A DNA stretch of 7,312 nucleotides, taken from the NCBI GenBank assembly GCA_018824925.1, contig JAHJFH010000031.1, forward strand, positions 1 through 7,312, written 5' to 3'. The notes under the pieces were generated by a model that was not told where the DNA came from, did not search any database, and was given only the letters and a program-made list of their open reading frames with translations. This document shows positions 1 through 6,123 of the stretch, one piece after another (position 1 is the stretch's first letter; each line of letters begins with the position of its first letter). The position numbers were made by a program, and so were the translations under genes. The DNA is from Thermoplasmatota archaeon. GTDB lineage: Archaea > Thermoplasmatota > E2 > DHVEG-1.

Positions 1-7
1 AAAAAAA
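1..7 (-). terminator. Oligo-T tract after the cyclo-ligase gene
   Basis: The window opens with seven A residues on the plus strand, which is a run of at least seven T in the sense of the minus-strand cyclo-ligase gene, two bases after its TGA stop (10-12). Archaeal RNA polymerase commonly terminates at short U-runs without a hairpin, so this is a plausible terminator. The tract may continue beyond the window edge, and no termination data are available. Confidence 0.4.
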
Positions 8-9
8 CT

Positions 10-570
10 TCAACTACATTCAATAACCTCATTCTCCGTTACAATCATATCAACCGATATATCCTGCTCTGAAACCGGAATCGTATCTCTAATTTGCCAA
101 TCAAAAGCTAATCCAACCACAGGAATTACAGATCGATTTGCCAATAATCGATCATAATACCCACCACCCAATCCTAACCGATGACCACATCGATCAAAAC
201 CTAGACCAGGGGTAACTATCAAATCAACCATATCAATGGAGACCTCCTCACAGCTATCCGGTGGTTCCAAAATAGAAAATGCCCCAGAAACCAACATATC
301 AAACGATGATATTACACACAAACGCAAACCACATTCTACTAGCAAACACTTTGGCACCACCACCCGTTTCTTAGCGAGAAAACACGCCTGAATCATCTCA
401 TGCGTATACACCTCATTATCATATGACACATACCATAATATCGTCTCTGCTGACCGAAAAATCATTAATTGAAACAACCGCTGGTGAATCAATCGACTCT
501 TCACACGAACCTCATCAGACTTCATCGCTCGACGACGCACTAGCAGATCCCGTCGCATCTGCTGTTTCAT
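10..570 (-). CDS. 5-formyltetrahydrofolate cyclo-ligase family protein (methenyl-THF synthetase)
   Basis: The family performs the ATP-dependent conversion of 5-formyltetrahydrofolate to 5,10-methenyltetrahydrofolate, a cytosolic salvage step in one-carbon metabolism. The 186-residue length is usual for it. An N-terminal basic segment (K2, R6, R7, R12-R14) matches the region that contacts the nucleotide. The hallmark glycine-rich motif GHRLGLGGGYYDR lies at residues 129-141, preceded by TPGLGFD (120-126). The C-terminal block VGLAFDWQ (152-159) followed by D170, D174 and IVTE (176-179) is also typical. The ATG at 570-568 is the only upstream start that includes the basic N-terminus; an internal ATG at codon 5 is a minor alternative. 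It is transcribed away from the mevalonate cluster from a shared divergent region. If the host uses methanopterin rather than folate, the true substrate could differ; the family call is firm, the substrate is inferred. Confidence 0.92.
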   Translation of the reverse strand: MKQQMRRDLLVRRRAMKSDEVRVKSRLIHQRLFQLMIFRSAETILWYVSYDNEVYTHEMIQACFLAKKRVVVPKCLLVECGLRLCVISSFDMLVSGAFSILEPPDSCEEVSIDMVDLIVTPGLGFDRCGHRLGLGGGYYDRLLANRSVIPVVGLAFDWQIRDTIPVSEQDISVDMIVTENEVIECS

Positions 571-626
571 ACAAACCCCACAATACTACCAGGTATTAAA
601 AACATTTAACAACGTTTCGCATAATG

Positions 627-634
627 CATATAAA
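627..634 (-). promoter_or_regulatory. TATA box for the cyclo-ligase gene
   Basis: Read on the minus strand this is TTTATATG, a good archaeal TATA box. A start site about 25 nt downstream would fall near 605, leaving a leader of roughly 35 nt before the ATG at 570. It is the inverted copy of the box at 641-648, six bases away. The position fits an archaeal promoter; the start site is inferred. Confidence 0.55.
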
Positions 635-640
635 CCTTAT

Positions 641-648
641 TTTATATG
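641..648 (+). promoter_or_regulatory. mvk: TATA box for the mevalonate kinase cluster
   Basis: TTTATATG on the plus strand, 58 bases before the mevalonate kinase ATG. Transcription would begin near 670, giving a leader of about 35 nt. The bases upstream (CCTTAT) are not an obvious BRE. Together with the box at 627-634 it forms a perfect 8-bp inverted repeat with a 6-bp centre. Confidence 0.55.
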
Positions 649-705
649 TAACCCAAAAACAACCATATCATATCATAGAAGAAAAAGAAGTATAATGGGA
701 TACCT

Positions 706-1659
706 ATGAAAGGTCGAGGCATCGGTTTTGGAAAGGCCATTTTATTTAATGAACACTTTGTCGTCTATGGAATTCCCTCTATAGTCTCAGCAATAGGCAA
801 TTACACAGTCGCACATATTGAACCTTATGAAAAACCAGAAATTAACCTAATTGATAACCGGAAGGCAACACCACAGTACAAAGAGGACAAATACGAACAA
901 CAACACGATTCACTGAACCGAATTCTTACCAAAATGAATATTGACCCAAAAAAACAAGGACTCGCCATTACTCTAGAAGGAAATCTATACGCTGCAAGCG
1001 GCATAGGGGCTAGCGCAGCCTCCTGTGTCGCTATCGCCCGCGCATTAAACCAATTCTATAATATGAACCTCAAAGACGAAGAAATCAATGAAATCGCCTA
1101 TGAAGGAGAAAAAGGCTATCATGGAAACCCCTCCGGTGTTGACAACACCGCATCAACCTACGGTGGTCTAATCTGGTTCCAAAAAGGGGACCAAAATGAA
1201 ATCGAACGAATCGAAATCCCCAACCCCATAGAAATCGTTATCGGCAATACCGGAAAAATCGCTAACACCAAAGCAGCCGTAGCAGGCGTCAGAGAACGAA
1301 AAGAAAATAACCCCAGGAAATACGAGGAAATCTTTGATCGTGCCGAAAACATCACCTATTTAGCTAAACAAGCTCTCGAAGATGAAGATCATAAAGAAAT
1401 TGGAAAACTCATGAACGAAAACCATAAACTCCTCCAACAAATCGAAGTCTCTTCAAAAGAACTTGATTTCCTTGTCAATATCGCCAGAGAAAACGGTGCC
1501 CTTGGAGCAAAACTCACCGGCGGCGGCCTCGGTGGCAACATGATCGCCCTTACCCCAAAACGAGAACTTCAAGAACGCGTCGCCACATCCATTGAAAAAG
1601 AAGGATTTCAAACCATCAAAACCGTTATCGGCGCCACAAGAGGAGGCTACGAAGGATGA
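706..1659 (+). CDS. mvk: Mevalonate kinase
   Basis: A GHMP-superfamily kinase that phosphorylates mevalonate to 5-phosphomevalonate with ATP, in the cytosol. At 317 residues it has normal archaeal length. Motif 1 is GKAILFNEHFVVYG (9-22), with K10 matching the catalytic lysine. The ATP loop is SGIGASAAS (98-106). The signature HGNPSGVDN (139-147) is specific for mevalonate kinases among GHMP kinases: D146 corresponds to the catalytic Asp and E135 to the Mg-binding Glu. Motif 3 is KLTGGGLGGN (269-278). Oddities are NEH in place of the usual GEH in motif 1, and loss of the proline that normally precedes the ATP loop. It is first in a three-gene unit, and its TGA overlaps the next ATG (ATGA at 1656-1659). 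The ribosome-binding site is weak (GGGA at 697-700). A four-codon frame at 695-709 overlaps its start. Family assignment is firm. Confidence 0.93.
   Translation: MKGRGIGFGKAILFNEHFVVYGIPSIVSAIGNYTVAHIEPYEKPEINLIDNRKATPQYKEDKYEQQHDSLNRILTKMNIDPKKQGLAITLEGNLYAASGIGASAASCVAIARALNQFYNMNLKDEEINEIAYEGEKGYHGNPSGVDNTASTYGGLIWFQKGDQNEIERIEIPNPIEIVIGNTGKIANTKAAVAGVRERKENNPRKYEEIFDRAENITYLAKQALEDEDHKEIGKLMNENHKLLQQIEVSSKELDFLVNIARENGALGAKLTGGGLGGNMIALTPKRELQERVATSIEKEGFQTIKTVIGATRGGYEG
1639..1646 (+). promoter_or_regulatory. Shine-Dalgarno site for the UbiD-type gene
   Basis: AGAGGAGG inside the end of mevalonate kinase, nine bases before the ATG at 1656. It supports that start and, with the ATGA overlap, translational coupling. 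Confidence 0.65.
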
Positions 1660-2966
1660 AACTACGTGACTTCCTCACAGCCCTAGAACAACAAAAAAAA
1701 CTTATCCGCATTTCCAAACCAGTCAGCATCCATAAAGAAATCGCAAACATCATATACACTCTCAATGAACAACCCGTTATTTTTGACACCGTAAAAGATT
1801 ATTCTTACCCAATATTCAGTGGTATCACCGCAGATCGAGATATCATTGCACAGGGATTAAACACCACCAAAGAAAAACTTCTTATAAAACTCGTCGAAGC
1901 CCTCAGACACCCTAAGGAACCACCAATACACGATACCGCGCCCTGTCAAGAAATCGTCATCAAGAACCCAGATCTTAAAAAACTGCCCTTACTATATCAT
2001 CTTGACGGTGATGGAGGCCGCTATGCTACCGCAACAGTATCCACAATTAAAGACCCAGATACTGGACGAAATGTCTCCTACCATCGACTCATGGAAATCG
2101 GTACAAACAAATTCACAGCTCGACTTATCAAAAAACGACAAACTCGAACCACCTATGATAAACTCGATGGCGATCTAGAAATGGCGGTCTGCATCGGTAA
2201 CTCAATCGCCGTGATGATCGCTGCCTCACTCAGCCCACCCTCCGGAGTTGATGAATTCAGTATCTCTCATGCTCTTGACCCAACCCCACTAGTCAAATGT
2301 GTCACAAAAAATCTCGAAGTCCCAGCAGACTGCGAATTTGTTATCGAAGGAAGACTCACAAAAAACCTTGACCGAGAAGGACCCTTCGTCGATCTTACCG
2401 AAACACGAGATTTTGAACGACAAGAACCCGTTTTTGAGATAGACTGTATCACACACCGAAAAGATGCCATGTACCAAGCCCTTATACCAGGAAGACTTGA
2501 ACATAAAACACTCATGGGAATGCCTAAGGAACCCACAATCTACAATGAGGTCAGTACAGTAGCTACCTGTAAAAACGTCCTTGTCACTATGGGCGGTGGT
2601 TCCTGGCTTCATGGTATCGTCCAAATTAAAAAACAACACCCCGATGACGGTAAAAAAGCTATTGAAGCTGCCTTTAACGGTCACAAAAGCATGAAACATG
2701 TCGTCATCATCGATGATGATGTAGATATCTATAATCCACAAGCAATTGAATGGGCAATCGCAACCCGCTTCCAAGGAGACCATGACCTCATCATAAAACA
2801 TGATCAACCGGGTAGCTCACTTGATCCCTCTGGAAAACATGAACCCGGTAAAAAAACACTCACCACAAAAATCGGTGCTGATGCTACCATTCCCAGCAAC
2901 ATTGATAAAAACAAATATGAAATTGTCCACTACCATCCCGTGAACCTAGATGCATATATCAACTGA
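1656..2966 (+). CDS. Trans-anhydromevalonate phosphate decarboxylase (UbiD family)
   Basis: A UbiD-family decarboxylase, in this setting the enzyme that converts trans-anhydromevalonate 5-phosphate to isopentenyl phosphate with prenylated FMN and a divalent metal. The 436-residue length fits. Visible family blocks are NVSYHRLMEIG (139-149, metal and flavin-binding asparagine region), EGRLTK (231-236) followed by EGPFVDLTETRD (241-252), and PGRLEHKTLMGMP (278-290), where E282 aligns with the conserved acidic residue of UbiD enzymes. IDDDVDIYNP (352-361) leads into EWAIATR (365-371), followed by PGSSLDPS (385-392) and TTKIGADAT (403-411), which end the catalytic domain. UbiD enzymes are diverse, so the substrate is inferred from the flanking mevalonate kinase and phosphomevalonate dehydratase genes rather than from single residues. 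It needs UbiX-made prenylated FMN; no ubiX is present in the window. Its last 17 bases overlap the next gene. Confidence 0.9.
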   Translation: MKLRDFLTALEQQKKLIRISKPVSIHKEIANIIYTLNEQPVIFDTVKDYSYPIFSGITADRDIIAQGLNTTKEKLLIKLVEALRHPKEPPIHDTAPCQEIVIKNPDLKKLPLLYHLDGDGGRYATATVSTIKDPDTGRNVSYHRLMEIGTNKFTARLIKKRQTRTTYDKLDGDLEMAVCIGNSIAVMIAASLSPPSGVDEFSISHALDPTPLVKCVTKNLEVPADCEFVIEGRLTKNLDREGPFVDLTETRDFERQEPVFEIDCITHRKDAMYQALIPGRLEHKTLMGMPKEPTIYNEVSTVATCKNVLVTMGGGSWLHGIVQIKKQHPDDGKKAIEAAFNGHKSMKHVVIIDDDVDIYNPQAIEWAIATRFQGDHDLIIKHDQPGSSLDPSGKHEPGKKTLTTKIGADATIPSNIDKNKYEIVHYHPVNLDAYIN

Positions 2967-3294
2967 TACTGGAAAATATCATATCTGGCTTGAAGACCAT
3001 CATATTGGATCACATATCCTTCTTATACTCTCTGGCGGAGAACAACCTCATATCGGAGGTATAGTTATTAGTGAACCTCATAAACCCTCTCAAATTATCC
3101 AACTCAATTCTCATCTTGACCATCTAGTACTGCAACCACTTGCAGAACACACCTCTCGACACTATAATACCACCGTTGTTGCTACCGGTGGCATCCACAT
3201 CGATAACGCATCCAAAACTGATATTGCTCGAATACTCAAAAACTGTAACAACCTTACCACTCGTCTTTTAAAAAAAAATTATCCAATGGATTAA
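2950..3294 (+). CDS. LpdD-like small protein, putative prenylated-flavin chaperone
   Basis: A 114-residue soluble protein with no signal peptide or membrane segment. Its sequence blocks SGGEQPHIGGIVI (28-40) and ATGGIHIDNAS (78-88) resemble the small LpdD/YclD-type proteins encoded beside UbiD decarboxylases. Those have been proposed to help load or mature prenylated FMN and share a fold with proteasome-assembly chaperones. I recognise the family from these motifs, not from a search. The gene overlaps the decarboxylase by 17 nt in another frame and has no visible Shine-Dalgarno site, so translation probably depends on ribosomes finishing the upstream gene. No later in-frame ATG would keep the conserved region, which supports the start. 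The stop TAA (3292-3294) interlocks with that of truD. The last codons run through a nine-A tract, a place where a sequencing length error would alter the C-terminus. It could instead be a structural subunit of the decarboxylase. Confidence 0.72.
   Translation: MHISTDTGKYHIWLEDHHIGSHILLILSGGEQPHIGGIVISEPHKPSQIIQLNSHLDHLVLQPLAEHTSRHYNTTVVATGGIHIDNASKTDIARILKNCNNLTTRLLKKNYPMD
3270..3278 (-). terminator. truD: Oligo-T tract after truD
   Basis: Nine A on the plus strand read as nine T on the minus strand, 12 bases past the truD stop. This is a good candidate for an archaeal U-run terminator for truD. It lies inside the last codons of the opposing LpdD-like gene (Lys-Lys-Asn). Confidence 0.45.
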
Positions 3295-4460
3295 TGACCA
3301 AACATTCGCTTCGTCACTATTGTCGCATAACATCCTTTTGGCAAACCAAACTGTACAACCATTTTATACCGTTTTTTCCGAGGTGATGAATTCAGATCAT
3401 CAGGCGATATCGTTCCCAGGGAAAACTTCTGTGGAACAACCACAATTGATCGTTCCAATGAGGAAAAAAATGTGCCCGTTATCTTCTCAAACCGTTCAAA
3501 CCATGATAACGAAACACCCTCACGCTGCAAAACCTTTTGAATAATAGGCCATGTATCAAAATCATGAGACATAGACCAACTAAGAGTTGGTAAAGTAGCA
3601 GGAATCTCTTTCAAAATACGATCATCAAGCTCCCTAAAAAATAATAGAGAACCAACCGCATACGGAACCGAAAACAAATTCTCAGAGGAAATGAGCTGCA
3701 TTAACAATTCTTTCACGGACTCATTCCATAGATAACTCTGATAAGCATTTTTGAATAACTCCCGGAGGTGCACCGGGATCTGCCGATATGTTTCCCCCCA
3801 ATCACCAGAATTTTTATAACCATCTACCACCCGAGCTAAGTTTTTATCAAGAATCCGAACATCACCAATATGGGGCCATGCAGCCAACAAACGACGTTTA
3901 TCATCCTTAACCGTCCGGGACTCATATTTCTGATATGCCGTCAAAAACCACCGAACAGCTTTTTCACAATCACCCTGCAATACCACCTTTGCAATAAACT
4001 GCTGACGAATCACACTTCCAAACCGCTGAGAATCAAAATAATTCGGAACACCCATCCGTTGAACAAAGGGTATTTGACAAAGCACCTCATCAACCGCTTG
4101 ATCTGTAAGATCACGAATAACAATCACAAACTGATTTCCCGTTAGATCACCAATTAGAATCTTATTCTTTGTATACCCCATAAAACGAGTCTCTAACTGT
4201 TCTGATTTAAACCCCTGTGCAGTATACGATGTAGCAATAGAGATATATTGTTGGGTTACCGCATGCTTATCCTTTAAACCCGCGTACCCTATCTCAAACA
4301 ATGGCACCCGCCATCTACGCGCTACCAGACGCAACGCTTCAAAAGTATCTATCCCTTGTTTTTTCAACAAAAACACCTGAAATCTATCAGGATGCGCACT
4401 CGGCACAACAGATGATTGCTCAACCACCTGAAAATCATCAGGACATTGTTTCAATTTCAT
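3291..4460 (-). CDS. truD: tRNA pseudouridine synthase TruD
   Basis: Converts uridine to pseudouridine in tRNA, classically at position 13; archaeal and eukaryotic (Pus7) relatives can have wider targets. The protein is 389 residues. The N-terminal motif KQCPDDFQVVE (4-14) is followed by YAGLKDKHAVTQQ (59-71), in which D64 of GLKDK is the catalytic aspartate. GVPNYFDSQRFG (137-148) is the strongly conserved substrate-binding block, and NAYQSYLWN (238-246) is typical of the region after the inserted TRUD domain. The C-terminus FGLPKGCYATIVTKRMF (371-387) closes the catalytic fold. The ATG at 4460 places the conserved N-terminal motif only three residues in. A TATA-like element about 25 bases upstream suggests a leaderless mRNA. 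The gene sits alone between the two mevalonate-pathway units with no functional link that I can see. Confidence 0.95.
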   Translation of the reverse strand: MKLKQCPDDFQVVEQSSVVPSAHPDRFQVFLLKKQGIDTFEALRLVARRWRVPLFEIGYAGLKDKHAVTQQYISIATSYTAQGFKSEQLETRFMGYTKNKILIGDLTGNQFVIVIRDLTDQAVDEVLCQIPFVQRMGVPNYFDSQRFGSVIRQQFIAKVVLQGDCEKAVRWFLTAYQKYESRTVKDDKRRLLAAWPHIGDVRILDKNLARVVDGYKNSGDWGETYRQIPVHLRELFKNAYQSYLWNESVKELLMQLISSENLFSVPYAVGSLLFFRELDDRILKEIPATLPTLSWSMSHDFDTWPIIQKVLQREGVSLSWFERFEKITGTFFSSLERSIVVVPQKFSLGTISPDDLNSSPRKKRYKMVVQFGLPKGCYATIVTKRMFGH

Positions 4461-4476
4461 AGCGCAAACATAGCCA

Positions 4477-4490
4477 GTATATACATAAAA
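4477..4490. promoter_or_regulatory. Bidirectional TATA region between truD and phosphomevalonate dehydratase
   Basis: The plus strand holds the palindrome GTATATAC (4477-4484), and the minus strand reads TTTTATGTATATAC across 4490-4477. For the plus-strand dehydratase genes, a start near 4506 would give a leader of about 38 nt. For truD, a box centred near 4485 puts the transcription start at about 4460, the A of its ATG. Positions are inferred from typical archaeal spacing. Confidence 0.45.
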
Positions 4491-4543
4491 ACACTAAAAT
4501 ATTCCCACGGGATAACCACGAATAGTAAAGGGGAACCTACGTT

Positions 4544-5728
4544 ATGGATCTAACAAAAGAAGAAGAAGCAATACTCAACGGTGAAAAAGGTGAAGTCCCA
4601 GAACGCATGCTACGACTACTCGTACGTCTCGGCGAAATATATGGAGCAGATAAAATGATACCTATCGGCTCAGTACAAGTCGCAGGTGTATCATACAAAT
4701 CCATAGGCGAACCCGGAACCGCATTCCTTGAAGACCTAGCATACAAAAACGCACGTGTAAAAGTTCTTACCTACCTGAACCCAGCTGGTATGGATCTCGA
4801 AAACTGGAAAACAATAGGTTTTCCAAAAGATTTTGCCAAAAACCAGATTCGTATCATGAATGCATTCAAACAAATGGGCATCATTGTAACCTCGACATGT
4901 ACCCCCTATCTTGCGGGTAATCTACCACGTTTCCGAGAACATATTGCGTGGTCAGAATCATCAGCTGTCTCATTTTCAAACTCGGTTATCGGCGCCCGTA
5001 CCAATCGAGAAGGAGGACCATCTGCTCTTGCCGCAGCAATACTTGGAAAAACACCCAACTATGGACTGCATCTTTGGGAAAACCGTCAACCAGAAATAAA
5101 AATCAAGGTCACTGCACCACTTACCTATAATGCTGACTTTGGCGCCCTTGGGTGGTATGTCGGAAAACAAATCAAGAATAAAATACCCTACTTTACGGGA
5201 ATCACTGATGGCAATACTGACCAACTTAAAGCACTCGGAGCTGCCATGGCCGCTTCAGGAGCTGTCGCTCTCTATCACATAGAACATCTTACACCTGAAG
5301 CAGATCTCGTAAACACAAATGATCTTGACACTATTGAAGTCGGTCCACAAGAGATACAAAACACCTATGAATCGCTTTCTACCGGAAAGAACCCAGATGT
5401 AATTATTCTCGGCTGCCCCCATGCATCACTCCGTGAAATCAGTGAAGTCGCTGAACTTCTTCATGGAAAACATCTGAAAAAACCACTCTGGGTCTGTACA
5501 TCACGCGTCATGAAAGAAGCCGCTGATCGAATGGGATTTACAACCACCATAGAACAGGCAGGCGGCCATATCGTAGCAGATACCTGCATGGTTGTATCCC
5601 CTATTGAACAAATGGGATTCAAAACTACAGGTGTCAACTCTGGAAAAGCTGCAAACTATTTACCCGGATTCTGCAAACAAGAAGTTGTTTTCAATAATAT
5701 CCGAATCCTCATCAAGGAGGTTGAATAA
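4544..5728 (+). CDS. Phosphomevalonate dehydratase large subunit (aconitase X catalytic domain)
   Basis: With the next gene it forms the Fe-S enzyme that dehydrates 5-phosphomevalonate to trans-anhydromevalonate 5-phosphate in the archaeal mevalonate pathway. The 394 residues match the aconitase X large-subunit (formerly DUF521) length. Family blocks are PIGSVQVAGVSYKSIGEPG (40-58), STCTPYLAGN (117-126), ESSAVSFSNSVIGARTNREG (138-157), LGCPHAS (289-295), ADTCMVVSP (345-353) and the C-terminal NSGKAANYLPG (365-375). C119, C291 and C348 sit in these blocks and are the likely cluster ligands. Related aconitase X enzymes act on hydroxyproline. The split two-gene form and the nearby mevalonate kinase and decarboxylase favour phosphomevalonate. 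Start: ATG at 4544 follows a purine-rich AAAGGGG (4527-4533), a weak ribosome-binding site. The stop is two bases before the small-subunit start. Confidence 0.92.
   Translation: MDLTKEEEAILNGEKGEVPERMLRLLVRLGEIYGADKMIPIGSVQVAGVSYKSIGEPGTAFLEDLAYKNARVKVLTYLNPAGMDLENWKTIGFPKDFAKNQIRIMNAFKQMGIIVTSTCTPYLAGNLPRFREHIAWSESSAVSFSNSVIGARTNREGGPSALAAAILGKTPNYGLHLWENRQPEIKIKVTAPLTYNADFGALGWYVGKQIKNKIPYFTGITDGNTDQLKALGAAMAASGAVALYHIEHLTPEADLVNTNDLDTIEVGPQEIQNTYESLSTGKNPDVIILGCPHASLREISEVAELLHGKHLKKPLWVCTSRVMKEAADRMGFTTTIEQAGGHIVADTCMVVSPIEQMGFKTTGVNSGKAANYLPGFCKQEVVFNNIRILIKEVE
5714..5720 (+). promoter_or_regulatory. Shine-Dalgarno site for the dehydratase small subunit
   Basis: AAGGAGG, ten bases before the ATG at 5731 and inside the last codons of the large subunit. 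It is a strong site that fixes the start and supports coupled production of the two subunits. Confidence 0.75.
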
Positions 5729-5730
5729 CC

Positions 5731-6120
5731 ATGAAAGGACGGACTATTTCCCCTGGAAAAGCTGAGGGACAAGCGATCGTTTCACCAGATCCTATTGGGT
5801 TTTATGGGGGGATTGAACTTGCCACGGGAAACGTCATCGAAAAAGGTCATCCTCTTGAAGGACGCTGTGTAAAAGATAAAATATTGGTATTCCCCTGCGG
5901 CAAAGGCTCTACTGTCGGCAGCTACGTCATCTATGGGCTGAAAAAAAATGGTGTAGCACCCAAAGCAATCATCAATAAAGAAACTGAAACAATCGTTGCC
6001 ACAGGTGTTATTCTCGCAGGGATTCCCTGTGTCGATCAGATAGATATCGATCAAATCAAAGATGGCGACACCGTACTTATTGATGCAGATAACGGCCTGG
6101 TTGAAATCAAACAACATTAA
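5731..6120 (+). CDS. Phosphomevalonate dehydratase small subunit (aconitase X swivel domain)
   Basis: The 129-residue partner of the preceding large subunit, equivalent to the swivelling domain of aconitases (formerly DUF126). Characteristic blocks are ISPGKAEGQAIVS (6-18), a region around the GHPLEG turn (39-44), FPCGKGSTVGSYVIY (54-68) and AGIPCVDQID (96-105). The GKGS serine (S60) corresponds to the active-site serine loop of the aconitase superfamily. This domain has no enzyme activity alone; the active site forms at the interface with the large subunit, where the Fe-S cluster sits. Two bases separate the genes and a strong Shine-Dalgarno site precedes this one, as expected for subunits made in equal amounts. 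It ends three bases from the stop of the convergent lipocalin-like gene. Confidence 0.92.
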   Translation: MKGRTISPGKAEGQAIVSPDPIGFYGGIELATGNVIEKGHPLEGRCVKDKILVFPCGKGSTVGSYVIYGLKKNGVAPKAIINKETETIVATGVILAGIPCVDQIDIDQIKDGDTVLIDADNGLVEIKQH

Positions 6121-6123
6121 CAC

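Noticed and set aside
587..595. Small palindrome TACC-A-GGTA near the expected start site of the cyclo-ligase transcript
   Set aside because: Four-base arms occur often by chance, and no second copy was seen before other genes; it could be an operator but cannot be supported.
571..705. tRNA, small RNA or riboswitch in the largest intergenic gap
   Set aside because: No cloverleaf, long stem or known riboswitch core is visible; the region is explained by two divergent TATA boxes and short leaders.
2267..2807. Long minus-strand open frames inside the decarboxylase gene
   Set aside because: They lie antisense to a clear UbiD-family gene, have no recognisable motifs or ribosome-binding sites, and arise from the codon bias of the real gene.
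3266..3278. Possible -1 frameshift site (T TTA AAA, in frame) near the end of the LpdD-like gene
   Set aside because: The heptamer fits the pattern, but the shifted frame runs only about 30 codons, antisense to truD, to a stop and resembles nothing. The A-run is better explained as a terminator for truD.
4911..5224. Overlapping short frames inside the dehydratase large-subunit gene
   Set aside because: They overlap conserved aconitase X blocks in other frames and show no family features.
5782..6123. 113-codon minus-strand frame opposite the dehydratase small subunit
   Set aside because: It mirrors a well-conserved gene and has no domain of its own, so it is a shadow frame.
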